From positions 1,798,001 to 1,862,000 of the forward strand of contig OY782499.1 in the NCBI GenBank assembly GCA_963677815.1: a stretch of 64,000 nucleotides of DNA, written 5' to 3'. Position numbers and translations under genes: made by a program. The DNA comes from JAEKNW01 sp963677815. GTDB lineage: Bacteria; Cloacimonadota; Cloacimonadia; Cloacimonadales; JAFGVF01. The notes beneath the pieces are model-generated. The model was not told the DNA's origin. It saw only the letters and a list, made by a program, of their open reading frames with translations, and made no database searches. Below are positions 53,877-62,647 of this stretch, piece after piece; positions within the stretch are counted from its first letter, which is position 1; each line of letters begins with the position of its first letter.

Positions 53877-54049
53877 ACAGAAAGATTAAGGTTTGGTAAG
53901 CAATTCACATCTTTTCAAGCTTATTCGTTTCATATGATGTTGAACATCTTCAGCATGTAATATTTGCATTATGAAGTTATTTATTGACATAATAAGTAAA
54001 ATAAATTTCTTAAATAAAAAAAAAGTAAATTTAAACTAAGGAGAAACAT

Positions 54050-54787
54050 ATGACAAGTCCATGGAAAAACAAGTTAATGAGCCAGGTTTCACTAAAACAT
54101 ATAGATGAAAATTTCTTACCAAAAACACAGGAGCAAATAGACTTTCTTTGTGAAGAAATGTTAATTGAAAAAGGGAATAATATACTTGATTTAGGTTGTG
54201 GTGCTGGTAGACATGCCATTCCATTGGCTGAAAAGGCTTGCCAAGTTACAGGAATAGATATTTCAGAGCATTTGCTGGAAGCTGCTAATGTGAGAGCTAG
54301 TCAAGCTGGAGTAAAAGTTAACTTTATTCAAGAAGATTTGGCGAATCTAGGTAAACTTAATCTGGGAAAAAATACTTTTGATGGAGCTATATGTCTGAAT
54401 GAAGCAGGAGTTGGTGTTTTAGGAAATCTAAACAAGGAACTTAAATTCTATTCAGAAATTTATACCTTATTAAAAGATGATTCAAAACTAGTGATAAGTT
54501 GCTTTAATGGCTTGAGAAGATATCTAGAATCTAAAGACAATAACCCCAAATTTAATTTTCTAAAAGGAGAATTTACTTGGTCTGCTGAAATTTCTCCTGG
54601 AGAAAGTCTTAAAGAAACACAACGCTTGTATATACCTTCTGAATTGACAATGCTGTTAACTTTAGCTGGTTTTAAAAATATTGAAATCTTCTCTTGTAAA
54701 GGTGGAGTCTTTTCTAGGAATACTTTAGGAATAGATGAATTTGAAATGCTTGTAATTGCTCACAAAGGGAAGAAGTCAGATGCCTAG
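54050..54787 (+). CDS. Class I SAM-dependent methyltransferase
   Basis: A 245-residue methyltransferase. Motif I is NNILDLGCGAGRHAIPLAEK (about residues 43-62), the acidic residue of motif II is in VTGIDISEHLLEAA, and motif III/IV is IQEDLANLGKL ... FDGAICLNEAGVG. The rest resembles small-molecule methyltransferases of the UbiE/COQ5-like group. The substrate is unknown. The start follows AAGGAGAAAC. It is an isolated plus-strand gene after the repeat region and about 100 nt before the C10 peptidase gene, which has its own promoter. Confidence 0.88.
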   Translation: MTSPWKNKLMSQVSLKHIDENFLPKTQEQIDFLCEEMLIEKGNNILDLGCGAGRHAIPLAEKACQVTGIDISEHLLEAANVRASQAGVKVNFIQEDLANLGKLNLGKNTFDGAICLNEAGVGVLGNLNKELKFYSEIYTLLKDDSKLVISCFNGLRRYLESKDNNPKFNFLKGEFTWSAEISPGESLKETQRLYIPSELTMLLTLAGFKNIEIFSCKGGVFSRNTLGIDEFEMLVIAHKGKKSDA

Positions 54788-54829
54788 GATTATTAACACA
54801 ACAGTTCATTCATAAAATAATATTATCTC

Positions 54830-54860
54830 TTGACATAAAAAAGTTTACACTCTATCTTTG
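54830..54860 (+). promoter_or_regulatory. Promoter of the C10 peptidase gene: TTGACA-N17-TATCTTTG
   Basis: TTGACA (54830-54835), 17-nt spacer, TATCTTTG (54853-54860): the same layout as the HU promoter, matching TAnnTTTG exactly. It lies 27 nt before the ATG at 54887. Confidence 0.65.
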
Positions 54861-54886
54861 TTATGGATGTAATAATTGGAGGAAAT

Positions 54887-57355
54887 ATGAGAAAAGCTTT
54901 ATTACTAGTTTTATTGTTAACTAGTGTTTTAGTCTGGGGTAAGAATATTGAAGAAGCTAAAGCAAGAATTGTTGCCAAAAACATCTTCAATGAAAGGTTA
55001 TTGACTAGTGATCAGGTTATTGATAATGAAAGTATTTCAAGAGCGGACTGGAAGAGTGACCAACTTTACATTTTCAATCTGACTGCTAATAATGGTTTTG
55101 TTATAATATCAAGTGATGATGCCACATATCCCGTATTAGCTTATAGTGATATGGGTTTATTCAATAGCGATAATGTCCCGCCTGCTCTTGCTAAACTTCT
55201 TGATGACTATGATGATCAATTGAGTCTTATTAAGGAGAATAATTATCAGGCAAGCAGTCAAATTCAAGAAGAATGGGCTGATCTATCTTCAAATAATTAT
55301 CTTCCCAATCGTCAAAGGACTTCGGTAGGACCACTAATAAAATCACTTTGGAATCAATGTCAGTATTATAACACCATGTGTCCTGAAGATGAAAATGGGG
55401 TTGATGGGCATGTTCCTGTGGGATGTGTTGCTACAGCAATGGTTCAGATTATGCACTATTATAAATTCCCAGCTCAAGGGCAAGGAGAAAGCTCTTATTG
55501 GGCAGATGGGTATGGTCAACAATCAGCTAATTATGGTCAAGCTACTTATAATTGGGATAATATGCCCAATTATTTAACAGATTATAATGAAGACTTGCAG
55601 TTAATTTCTTACCATGCAGGTGTATCTTTAGAAATGATGTATGGACCATCTGGCTCAGGTTCTTATACTCCTTATGTAACTTATGCCTTGCAAGAGTATT
55701 TTAAATATGATTCTTCAATCTATTATCATCATAGAGAAGACTATACCAATGAAGAGTGGATTCAGAAACTCAAGGATGAATTAGATGCTCTTCGTCCACT
55801 GGAGTATTCTGGAACAAATGATATTAGTGGACATGCTTTTGTCTGTGATGGATATCAAGATGATATGTTTCATTTCAACTGGGGTTGGGATGGTAACTAT
55901 AATGGATATTATCAAATGAATAATTTAAATCCACGCATGACTCATTATAATTATAATCAAGGTGCTGTCTTTAATATATTTCCTGGAGAATTACCAGATG
56001 TTGATTTTGTGGCAAGTCATACCAATGTACAGACAGGTGCATCAGTAGATTTTACTAATTTAGTCCCTCTTGCAACAGCTTATGATGAGTGGACCTGGTC
56101 TTTTGCTGGAGGAAGTCCTAATAGCTCAAATGAAGTTAACCCCCAAAACATTGTATATAATGCACCTGGAACTTACTTAGTCTCACTAATGTTGACTCAT
56201 AACTCAAACTTCGCTCTGGAGAATAAGCAAGCGTATATTACTGTTTCAGATAATTTTAATCCTATTTCTGCTTTTACTCTTCTTGATACAGTCTTTGCTA
56301 TTGGAGAAGATATTTCTATCCAAAATAATTCTCTAAATCTTGTAGATAGCTATGAATGGACTTTTGATACTGAAGATGTAAGCTTTGCTGAAAGTTATAA
56401 TGCTACTTCTATCTCTCCAATAATTTCCTTTGCAGGTCCTGGTAAGCATATTATAAGCCTTACTTGTAACTATAATGGTGTAAGTTCAACTTCCCATAAA
56501 ACAGTTCATATCGGTGGTTATTCAATGCCATATCAAGAAAATTTTGAATTACCAGCTGGACTAAGAGACTGGACTGTTGAAAATCCAGAAAATAATTATA
56601 CCTGGGATGGTTGTTATTTTGCTGGGGGAATGACTACAGGTGCTAAGTGTATGTATATTAAACTAAGTTCAGAAACTAATTCTGGAGAAAGAGACGGCTT
56701 AATCTCTCCATTACTTAACTTTTCAAATTGCTTAGAAGTTAATTTATCTTTCAAGCATGCTTATGGCTCTGTAATGAGTTCGAGTGATTCATTAATAATT
56801 TATATAAAAAGGGATGAAGATTTACTATGGCAACGTATTTATGCTTCTTCTGATTTATCAACAAGTGATATTATGGATCCGAATTTTGTTCCTACTTCTC
56901 CTGAAGATTGGGCTAATAATGTAAATGTTGATTTAACTGACTGGGCTGGTGAGACTAGTTTAAGATTAAAGTTTGAAAGCTATAATAATTTAGCAAGTAG
57001 GATTTATCTAGATGATATAAATATTGCAGCTACACTGATAACGGATAATGCCGAAGATGATATAAGTCCTTTTAATGGTAATTTGTTAGTGAATAAAAAC
57101 TATCCAAACCCCTTTAATCCTCAAACTACAATTAGCTTTGATCTTAAGAATAGGGAAGATGTTGAAGTATCTATCTATAATCTTAAAGGTCAATTAGTAA
57201 AAACTCTTCTAAATAAAAGGCTTGCATCAGGTAATCACAAGCTTGTTTGGAATGGAAGAAATTCTAATAACGAAGTTGTTGCTAGTGGTTTATATTTATA
57301 TAGAATTAAGACAGATAGTCAGTCTGTAAATAAGAAAATGATACTCATGAAGTAG
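54887..57355 (+). CDS. Secreted C10 (streptopain-type) cysteine peptidase with PKD domains and sorting tail
   Basis: About 822 residues. A signal peptide (ALLLVLLLTSVLVWG) precedes an inhibitory propeptide (FVIISSDDATYPVLAYSD), then a C10 peptidase domain with VGCVATAMVQIMHYY (catalytic C180) and DISGHAFVCDGYQ (H316) plus FHFNWGWDGNYNGYY. Two PKD-like domains follow (about 375-550; WSFAGGSPNSSNEVNPQNI), then a MAM/jelly-roll region, and the sorting tail YPNPFNPQTTISFDLKN ... VWNGRNSNNEVVASGLYLY ... KKMILMK. I start at ATG 54887 because GGAGG lies 4 nt upstream; ATG 54863 is in frame but has no such site. The stop codon lies inside a palindrome. Confidence 0.92.
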   Translation: MRKALLLVLLLTSVLVWGKNIEEAKARIVAKNIFNERLLTSDQVIDNESISRADWKSDQLYIFNLTANNGFVIISSDDATYPVLAYSDMGLFNSDNVPPALAKLLDDYDDQLSLIKENNYQASSQIQEEWADLSSNNYLPNRQRTSVGPLIKSLWNQCQYYNTMCPEDENGVDGHVPVGCVATAMVQIMHYYKFPAQGQGESSYWADGYGQQSANYGQATYNWDNMPNYLTDYNEDLQLISYHAGVSLEMMYGPSGSGSYTPYVTYALQEYFKYDSSIYYHHREDYTNEEWIQKLKDELDALRPLEYSGTNDISGHAFVCDGYQDDMFHFNWGWDGNYNGYYQMNNLNPRMTHYNYNQGAVFNIFPGELPDVDFVASHTNVQTGASVDFTNLVPLATAYDEWTWSFAGGSPNSSNEVNPQNIVYNAPGTYLVSLMLTHNSNFALENKQAYITVSDNFNPISAFTLLDTVFAIGEDISIQNNSLNLVDSYEWTFDTEDVSFAESYNATSISPIISFAGPGKHIISLTCNYNGVSSTSHKTVHIGGYSMPYQENFELPAGLRDWTVENPENNYTWDGCYFAGGMTTGAKCMYIKLSSETNSGERDGLISPLLNFSNCLEVNLSFKHAYGSVMSSSDSLIIYIKRDEDLLWQRIYASSDLSTSDIMDPNFVPTSPEDWANNVNVDLTDWAGETSLRLKFESYNNLASRIYLDDINIAATLITDNAEDDISPFNGNLLVNKNYPNPFNPQTTISFDLKNREDVEVSIYNLKGQLVKTLLNKRLASGNHKLVWNGRNSNNEVVASGLYLYRIKTDSQSVNKKMILMK

Positions 57356-57378
57356 AGACGTATTGAATACGTCTCTAC
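57352..57378. terminator. Perfect 13-bp palindrome across the C10 peptidase stop codon
   Basis: GTAGAGACGTATT and AATACGTCTCTAC pair perfectly around a single G. The TAG stop is bases 2-4 of the stem. It lies between convergent genes and is followed by TATATTTTATAT on the plus strand, so it can serve as terminator. Its GTAGxGxCG head resembles the RAYT-linked palindromes at 46182 and 46402. Confidence 0.75.
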
Positions 57379-57398
57379 TATATTTTATATTAATTTCA

Positions 57399-59894
57399 CT
57401 ATTTCATTAAGATCATTTTGCGGGTTTGTTGGAAATTGTCAGTAGTCATTTTATAGAAATAAATTCCTGAAGCTACTTTTTTATTATTGTTGTCTTTACC
57501 ATTCCAAACTAGAGTATGATTCCCTGCGATTTGCTGGTCATTTATAAGTGATTTCACTTTTTGACCTTTAACATTAAACACTTCAATAGTAACTTTACCA
57601 GCTTGAGGCATAGTGTAAGAAATACTTGTCTCTGGATTGAAAGGATTTGGGTAATTACCTTGTAAAGAAGCACTTAAGTTAGAAAGAACGTTTGTGTCAT
57701 TATCAGTTCCATTTACACCAAATACTTGGAAATCATCAAGCATAAAGATAAAGGCATCATCAGAAACGCATTGGATGGCTATTCTTATAGTTTGATTAGC
57801 ATAACTTGATAAATCAAATAAAAATTCAGTCCAATCTAGAGGAGCTTCTTGGTATGAAGTTCCAGAAATTGAAGTAAAATCATTAATATCAGTTGAACCA
57901 TTTGAAACAAGAACATTGAATCTTTCAAAACCATATTGAGTAGTTTGAGATTTTGCCTTGAATTTAACAATGCCACTATCACCGATATTAAGAGCTTGGC
58001 TTATTAACCAGTCATCATTGATAGGTGTTTCAGAAGCAAAGCAAGCAGCATATTTATTGCCAGTTGCAGGTAGGAAAGATTCGTTTTCTTCAATAGGAGG
58101 AACTACTGAAGTTGGATTAAAAATGATAAAGGCCATTGGTGCATTCATGTTAGTGAAAGTCGCAGTAGAACCAAAACCATAAGTTCCTGATAAATCATTG
58201 TCAATAAGAGTCCAATCACCAAAGGTTAAGGCAAAATCTTCGTAATCCTCAAATGAGTCGTTAATAATTTCTTGTCCACCAGTGAAAACTACAGTAACAT
58301 TGATTACATTTGATGCTTGAGATTCTTCTTGGCCATAAATAGCAGTAATATAATATTCATGGTCACCATAAGGAGCATCTGTATCATCATAAAATAATTG
58401 AGTAGTTTCAGCAAGATAGAGTTCATCACGGTAGATTTTATAATTATCAGCAGTATATGAATCGTTTGATGGGTCAGACCAAGTTAATGTTACGTCATTT
58501 TCACTAACCATACCAGCTAAGTCATCAATGTAAGGAAGCTCAAGCCCTTCTCCTAATTCAAAAGTAATTTCATCTAAATATAAAGCAGTATAGATATCAG
58601 AAAGACCATGTAAAAAAGCAACTCTGCTAGTCACATGATTTAATGGTATGATAAATTCGGTCCATTCATTAGTGAAAGTAACAGTTTCTATTAGCTCAAA
58701 AGTTGCTGAATTATTTATATCAGTAATAATACCAACTTGAAGATCTCCAGCTTGATTCATAGAAGTTGTCATTCCTTGGAATCTTACCTGAGCACCTGTT
58801 CCATTTACAACAGGAGTTATTGCCATGAAAGTACCATCAGGATCAGAACTATTATAAAGTCTTAATGCGTTAGAACCACCAATACCAGAAGTGGAGTCAG
58901 CTCCAACTGTTGTCCATGAAACATCTGTTTGATGGATAACTTCCCAACCGTAAGGCACTTGAGCTTCAGCTACATCATCAAAATCATAGGTGGTCGGTAG
59001 AGGTAATTCTGTTATATTAGTAGCAAATGACCAAATATCAGATGAAGTAGATAAAGCTGATTGATTGTTACGAGCTACTACTTTCCAGAAGTACATTGTT
59101 CCAGCTTCAAGAGAGTAAGTGGTTGATTCGATTAGTTCATTATCCACAATTTTAACAGCATTATCATTTCCATCTACTGATGTGTAGGAGCTTGAAAGAT
59201 AAACATCAACACCAGTAGTGTTTTCCCCATTAGTCCAAGAAAGCGAACCTTCTGTAGCAATAAATTCAGAACCATTAGCTGGTAATACTAAAGAAGGAAC
59301 TTGAGGTTCGTTTTCTAAAGAATACATTAATCTTACATTTGGATGGCTATACATCTCATTACCAGGAATGAAGACAGAATACATAGTTGATCTTTCAGCT
59401 CCTATAAGACTAGTTGAACTTGTATGATAAAATTCTGGATAAGCGTCATCTGATGCAGTTCCATGTCTGTTTTCCCAAACGAATTGAAGATTTGCTAAAC
59501 CATTGTAGGAAAAAACACTATCAAAGTCAATTCCTTGCCAGCCAGAACCATCCCAAGTAACTGGACCATCATAAACTAACTGGAATCCACTAGCTGATGG
59601 ATTTGGATAGGTTAAATCAACAGTTGAGGATGCAACTGCTTTAATATATAATTTTTGATTAGTCATTTCATAAGCATTTGGTTGGTTAGAAACATTAAAA
59701 TTAATTCCATTTATCTCAATTGCTTGTCCAATTTGCTCAGAAGTCAAAATAAATGTTGACCATCCATAAGCATAATAACCATTACTTGGAGATAGGTGAT
59801 TACTCCCTCCTCCATTACCTATTTCTACAAATACAGCAAATGATGACGTTATAGTAAAAATAGTCATCAAAATCACAAATATAGTTTTTTTCAT
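57399..59894 (-). CDS. Large secreted adhesin-like protein with Fn3 and MAM-like domains and sorting tail
   Basis: 831 residues with a signal peptide (IFVILMTIFTITSSFA). The body appears all-beta: an N-terminal region (about 20-200), a fibronectin-type-III-like unit (VPSLVLPANGSEFIAT ... SLEAGTMYFWKVVARNN), a jelly-roll, a second Fn3 (VTLTWSDPSNDSYTADNYKIY), then a cleaved-adhesin-type jelly-roll (NDSFEDYEDFALTFGDW ... PINDDWLISQALNIGDSG). The tail is YPNPFNPETSISYTMPQ ... VWNGKDNNNKKVASGIYFY ... RKMILMK. It is probably displayed on the surface; no enzyme domain is seen. The start follows AAAGGAG. Confidence 0.85.
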   Translation of the reverse strand: MKKTIFVILMTIFTITSSFAVFVEIGNGGGSNHLSPSNGYYAYGWSTFILTSEQIGQAIEINGINFNVSNQPNAYEMTNQKLYIKAVASSTVDLTYPNPSASGFQLVYDGPVTWDGSGWQGIDFDSVFSYNGLANLQFVWENRHGTASDDAYPEFYHTSSTSLIGAERSTMYSVFIPGNEMYSHPNVRLMYSLENEPQVPSLVLPANGSEFIATEGSLSWTNGENTTGVDVYLSSSYTSVDGNDNAVKIVDNELIESTTYSLEAGTMYFWKVVARNNQSALSTSSDIWSFATNITELPLPTTYDFDDVAEAQVPYGWEVIHQTDVSWTTVGADSTSGIGGSNALRLYNSSDPDGTFMAITPVVNGTGAQVRFQGMTTSMNQAGDLQVGIITDINNSATFELIETVTFTNEWTEFIIPLNHVTSRVAFLHGLSDIYTALYLDEITFELGEGLELPYIDDLAGMVSENDVTLTWSDPSNDSYTADNYKIYRDELYLAETTQLFYDDTDAPYGDHEYYITAIYGQEESQASNVINVTVVFTGGQEIINDSFEDYEDFALTFGDWTLIDNDLSGTYGFGSTATFTNMNAPMAFIIFNPTSVVPPIEENESFLPATGNKYAACFASETPINDDWLISQALNIGDSGIVKFKAKSQTTQYGFERFNVLVSNGSTDINDFTSISGTSYQEAPLDWTEFLFDLSSYANQTIRIAIQCVSDDAFIFMLDDFQVFGVNGTDNDTNVLSNLSASLQGNYPNPFNPETSISYTMPQAGKVTIEVFNVKGQKVKSLINDQQIAGNHTLVWNGKDNNNKKVASGIYFYKMTTDNFQQTRKMILMK

Positions 59895-59908
59895 TCTAAA
59901 ACTCCTTT

Positions 59909-60007
59909 TAAGTTATCAGTGTTAACCTGTAGACAAATTCATTGCCTTATAGTATTTTGTCAAACAATAAACATAGGAAGATTCATATAAGTTATCAGTG
60001 TTAACCT
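59909..60007. promoter_or_regulatory. Two exact 20-bp direct repeats, each with a palindromic core
   Basis: TAAGTTATCAGTGTTAACCT occurs at 59909-59928 and again at 59988-60007, 79 bp apart (start to start). The core GTTATCAGTGTTAAC is an imperfect palindrome around G. The first copy lies 15 nt upstream of the adhesin start codon. The pair also lies upstream of the divergent DUF1576 gene. This is a candidate operator for one or both genes; the 321-bp region holds nothing else apart from the promoter at 60144. Confidence 0.5.
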
Positions 60008-60143
60008 AAATAGCATTTATAATACAGATCCAAGTGTTTGAAATACAGTTGGGTTTGATAAGATTATTGATTTTTTGGGGGATAATGGTATTTAGGGGGG
60101 AGAAAGAAATACATAGGAAATTAACTATGCCTAAGGATTATTC

Positions 60144-60175
60144 TTGACACATATTTTCCCTAAATCATAATTTTG
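60144..60175 (+). promoter_or_regulatory. Promoter of the DUF1576 gene: TTGACA-N18-TAATTTTG
   Basis: TTGACA (60144-60149), 18-nt spacer, TAATTTTG (60168-60175), an exact TAnnTTTG. It lies 40 nt before the ATG at 60216. Confidence 0.65.
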
Positions 60176-60215
60176 CTTAATAAATTTATAAGTATAAAAA
60201 GGATAATTAGAGAAA

Positions 60216-61463
60216 ATGCTCTATTATGAAAGAAAAAACTACTGGCTTTTAATAATTTGTGCTTTGGGAATGATGTTGCTAGGAATATTAAGTGATGGCT
60301 TTATTCCAAGTATTCAAGGATTCTTAAAACTTCAAACTCATGCTGCAAGGTTAATTAATGATTTCACTGTAGTTGGTGGAACAGGCGGTGCTCTCTTAAA
60401 TGCTGGTTTTATGGGATTATTAACTTTGCTTATGATTAGATTTTGTGATATCTCTCTTTCAGGACCTACCTTTGCTGCCTTTTTTACGATAGTAGGTTTT
60501 AGTTTATTTGGTAAAACTCCTTTGAATACTATGCCTATTGTGTTAGGAGTTTACTTAGCAAGCAAAGTTAGTGGTAAGTCATTCTCTTCTTATATCTTGT
60601 TTGCTTTATTCGGAACAGCTCTAGGTCCTTTAGTAAGTTACTTGTTAGTAGAGGCAGGTTTTAGTGGATTATATGGAATTCTGCTGGGGCTTCTTTGCGG
60701 TGCATTAGCCGGATTTATACTTCCTGGACTTGGTGTAGCTATGTTGAGAATGCACGAAGGCTTTAACTTGTATAATATGGGTTTAACTTGTGGCTTTTTA
60801 GCTTTATTTTTCGCGTCATTCTTAGTTGGAGCTCACAAAGATATTGGAATCAAAATAATTTGGGATACTCAACCTCAATTAGGACTAGCATTATTAACAC
60901 CTGTGATTTCTAGTCTTCTGATAATCTGGGGACTTATTATGGATGGTCCTAGAATAACAAAGAATTTGTTGAAAATTATGACTCTTTCAGGAAGACTACC
61001 AACAGATTTTATGTATTCAGTATCACCAGGCTCAGCCTTAGTTAATGCTGGGTTACTGGGCTTATTTGGAAGTCTCTATATATATTTAATCAAAGCACCC
61101 TTCAATGGTCCAGTTATAGGTGGATTATTTACAGTTATTGGTTTTGCTACTTTTGGTAAGCATCTAAAGAATTGTTGGCCATGTGTCTTAGGAGTTATTG
61201 TTGCAAGTCTTCTCTATGGAAAAGCTTTAAATGCTCCAGGTCCAGTTTTAGCTTTTCTATTTGTAACTACCCTAGCCCCACTAAGTGGTGAATTTGGACC
61301 AATTGTAGGTTTTATTGCTGGATTTGTGCACTTAACTATAGTTGAACGTACTGCAGCTTGGCACGGAGGCTTGGACTTATATAATAACGGATTTGCTGGA
61401 GGATTAACAGCAACTCTTTTCTTAGCATTTATTCAATGGTTTAAAGGAACTAAAAGAAAATAA
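60216..61463 (+). CDS. DUF1576 family polytopic membrane protein
   Basis: A 415-residue integral membrane protein with ten or more hydrophobic segments and an internal duplication. First half: GTGGALLNAGFMGLL ... GPTFAAFFTIVGFSLFGKTP ... VLGVYLAS. Second half: SPGSALVNAGLLGLFG ... GPVIGGLFTVIGFATFGKHL ... VLGVIVAS. I recognise this as DUF1576. The inverted-repeat-like layout suggests a transporter or channel, but no substrate is known. The next gene starts 12 nt downstream and is probably its partner. Confidence 0.82.
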   Translation: MLYYERKNYWLLIICALGMMLLGILSDGFIPSIQGFLKLQTHAARLINDFTVVGGTGGALLNAGFMGLLTLLMIRFCDISLSGPTFAAFFTIVGFSLFGKTPLNTMPIVLGVYLASKVSGKSFSSYILFALFGTALGPLVSYLLVEAGFSGLYGILLGLLCGALAGFILPGLGVAMLRMHEGFNLYNMGLTCGFLALFFASFLVGAHKDIGIKIIWDTQPQLGLALLTPVISSLLIIWGLIMDGPRITKNLLKIMTLSGRLPTDFMYSVSPGSALVNAGLLGLFGSLYIYLIKAPFNGPVIGGLFTVIGFATFGKHLKNCWPCVLGVIVASLLYGKALNAPGPVLAFLFVTTLAPLSGEFGPIVGFIAGFVHLTIVERTAAWHGGLDLYNNGFAGGLTATLFLAFIQWFKGTKRK

Positions 61464-61475
61464 GGAGTTTTTATT

Positions 61476-61883
61476 ATGCAGAGTAAAGAATACTTACTTC
61501 ATATTATTGGAGAAATATCTAATTATATATTGGAGTCTAAACCTAGTCGTATGGTCATTAGCCTTCATCAAGAAGATGATGGTATGCACTTGTCAGTTGT
61601 AGATAATCATAATCGCAGTGATAGTGAACTTGAAGATATAAACAGGGCATTGAATACAGGTATTAGACCAGAATTTACTGAGTATTATGGTACTATGGGT
61701 GGGTCTGATATGTTAGGTGCTGCTAGACTTAATCTAATAGGTTGGCAAATTAAGCATGCTGATGTGGAGCGAACTTTAAATGGAACTAAGATAGATTTAT
61801 GGGTAGGAAGTGAACGTTTTGATGCTAGTTATTTTTCTATACCAGATGATGTTGTGAAAAGAAAACCAAAGGGGAAAAAGTAG
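61476..61883 (+). CDS. Small conserved partner of the DUF1576 protein, function unknown
   Basis: A 135-residue soluble protein. It shows a helix (YLLHIIGEISNYILESKP), a strand pair (MVISLHQEDDGMHLSVVDNH), a loop region (GIRPEFTEYYGTMGGSDMLG) and a final strand (LNGTKIDLWVG). The order resembles a reduced GHKL/HATPase fold, with NGTKIDLWV where a kinase has GTxFxxxLP, but ATP-binding motifs are not convincing. The ribosome-binding site AAGGAG is good. It is probably translated with the DUF1576 gene. The fold suggestion is low-confidence. Confidence 0.65.
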   Translation: MQSKEYLLHIIGEISNYILESKPSRMVISLHQEDDGMHLSVVDNHNRSDSELEDINRALNTGIRPEFTEYYGTMGGSDMLGAARLNLIGWQIKHADVERTLNGTKIDLWVGSERFDASYFSIPDDVVKRKPKGKK

Positions 61884-61893
61884 CAAAATAAAG

Positions 61894-61926
61894 TCCTCTC
61901 CAAGTAAAATTCTTCTTTGGAGAGGA
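61894..61926. terminator. Hairpin after the DUF1576 operon
   Basis: TCCTCTCCAA (61894-61903) pairs with TTGGAGAGGA (61917-61926) over 10 bp around a 13-nt loop. No T tract follows on the plus strand, so termination may need other factors. Confidence 0.55.
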
Positions 61927-62013
61927 GCTTACATTATAATCAGTAAGATAATGTAATAAATATCTAGTACTACATAATGCTGAATAATTTTCAACAAACT
62001 TTAATTTGAATCA

Positions 62014-62409
62014 TTAACTATTAGATCTGATTGCCTTAAGAACTTTCCCAGGTTTGAATTCTGAAATGATTGCATCAAAACCACCAGAAACCATTACAAC
62101 ATTATCAAAGCCCTTAGTTCTTAGGTAAAGATAAGCCATTGCAATTCTAACTCCTCCAGAACAAAAGACACCTATTCTTCTGTCTTTAGGAAGCTCTTCT
62201 AATCTAGAAGGTAGTTCATGAAAAGGAATATTAATTGCTTGAAGATGATGTTGCAGATTTAAAGATACTGTTTCAACTTCTTCTTTACATCTAATGTCGA
62301 CAAATAAAGAATCTTTCTCCCTCAAAAAATCGACTGCAGTAACTTTATTAACTCCAGAAGCCATAAATTCAAAATTCATGCTTGAAACAACTTTATCCAA
62401 TTTTTCCAT
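62014..62409 (-). CDS. Rhodanese-like sulfurtransferase
   Basis: A single-domain rhodanese of about 131 residues. It has SLFVDIRCKEEVE, a hydrophobic strand, and the active-site loop VFCSGGVRIAMAY with the catalytic Cys, then GFDNVVMVSGGFDA. It transfers sulfur from thiosulfate or a persulfide donor by family. I start at ATG 62409 because GGAG lies 6 nt upstream; ATG 62421 is in frame but overlaps that site. Unlike the rhodanese part of the protein at 51677, the Cys is present. It is a single gene, convergent with the DUF1576 operon. Confidence 0.88.
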   Translation of the reverse strand: MEKLDKVVSSMNFEFMASGVNKVTAVDFLREKDSLFVDIRCKEEVETVSLNLQHHLQAINIPFHELPSRLEELPKDRRIGVFCSGGVRIAMAYLYLRTKGFDNVVMVSGGFDAIISEFKPGKVLKAIRSNS

Positions 62410-62578
62410 TTTATTCTCCATTTTTCTTATTAATGGATATACAAAACTTCTTAATATCTTTCATTGTCAATAATTAAGTTTGGGAATATTTATACTGAAG
62501 TAAAAAGGAACATATAAATTTAATATTAATTAACAAAATTAGCGAAATATCTGGATTAGAATAAACTGCTACTTTTTC

Positions 62579-62607
62579 TTGACAAATTTAAACTTAATAC
62601 TAGCTTG
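62579..62607 (+). promoter_or_regulatory. Candidate promoter: TTGACA-N16-TAGCTTG
   Basis: TTGACA at 62579-62584 and TAGCTTG at 62601-62607, one T short of the TAnnTTTG pattern, lie 40 nt before the start codon at 62648. Confidence 0.5.
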
Positions 62608-62647
62608 CTTAAAACTATACTAACTATTAAGAAAAGGGAAATAAAGA

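Noticed and set aside
53662..53889. 75-codon open frame on the plus strand
   Set aside because: It lies within dispersed repeat copy 2 and the adjoining inverted repeat; the matching repeat copy does not keep the frame.
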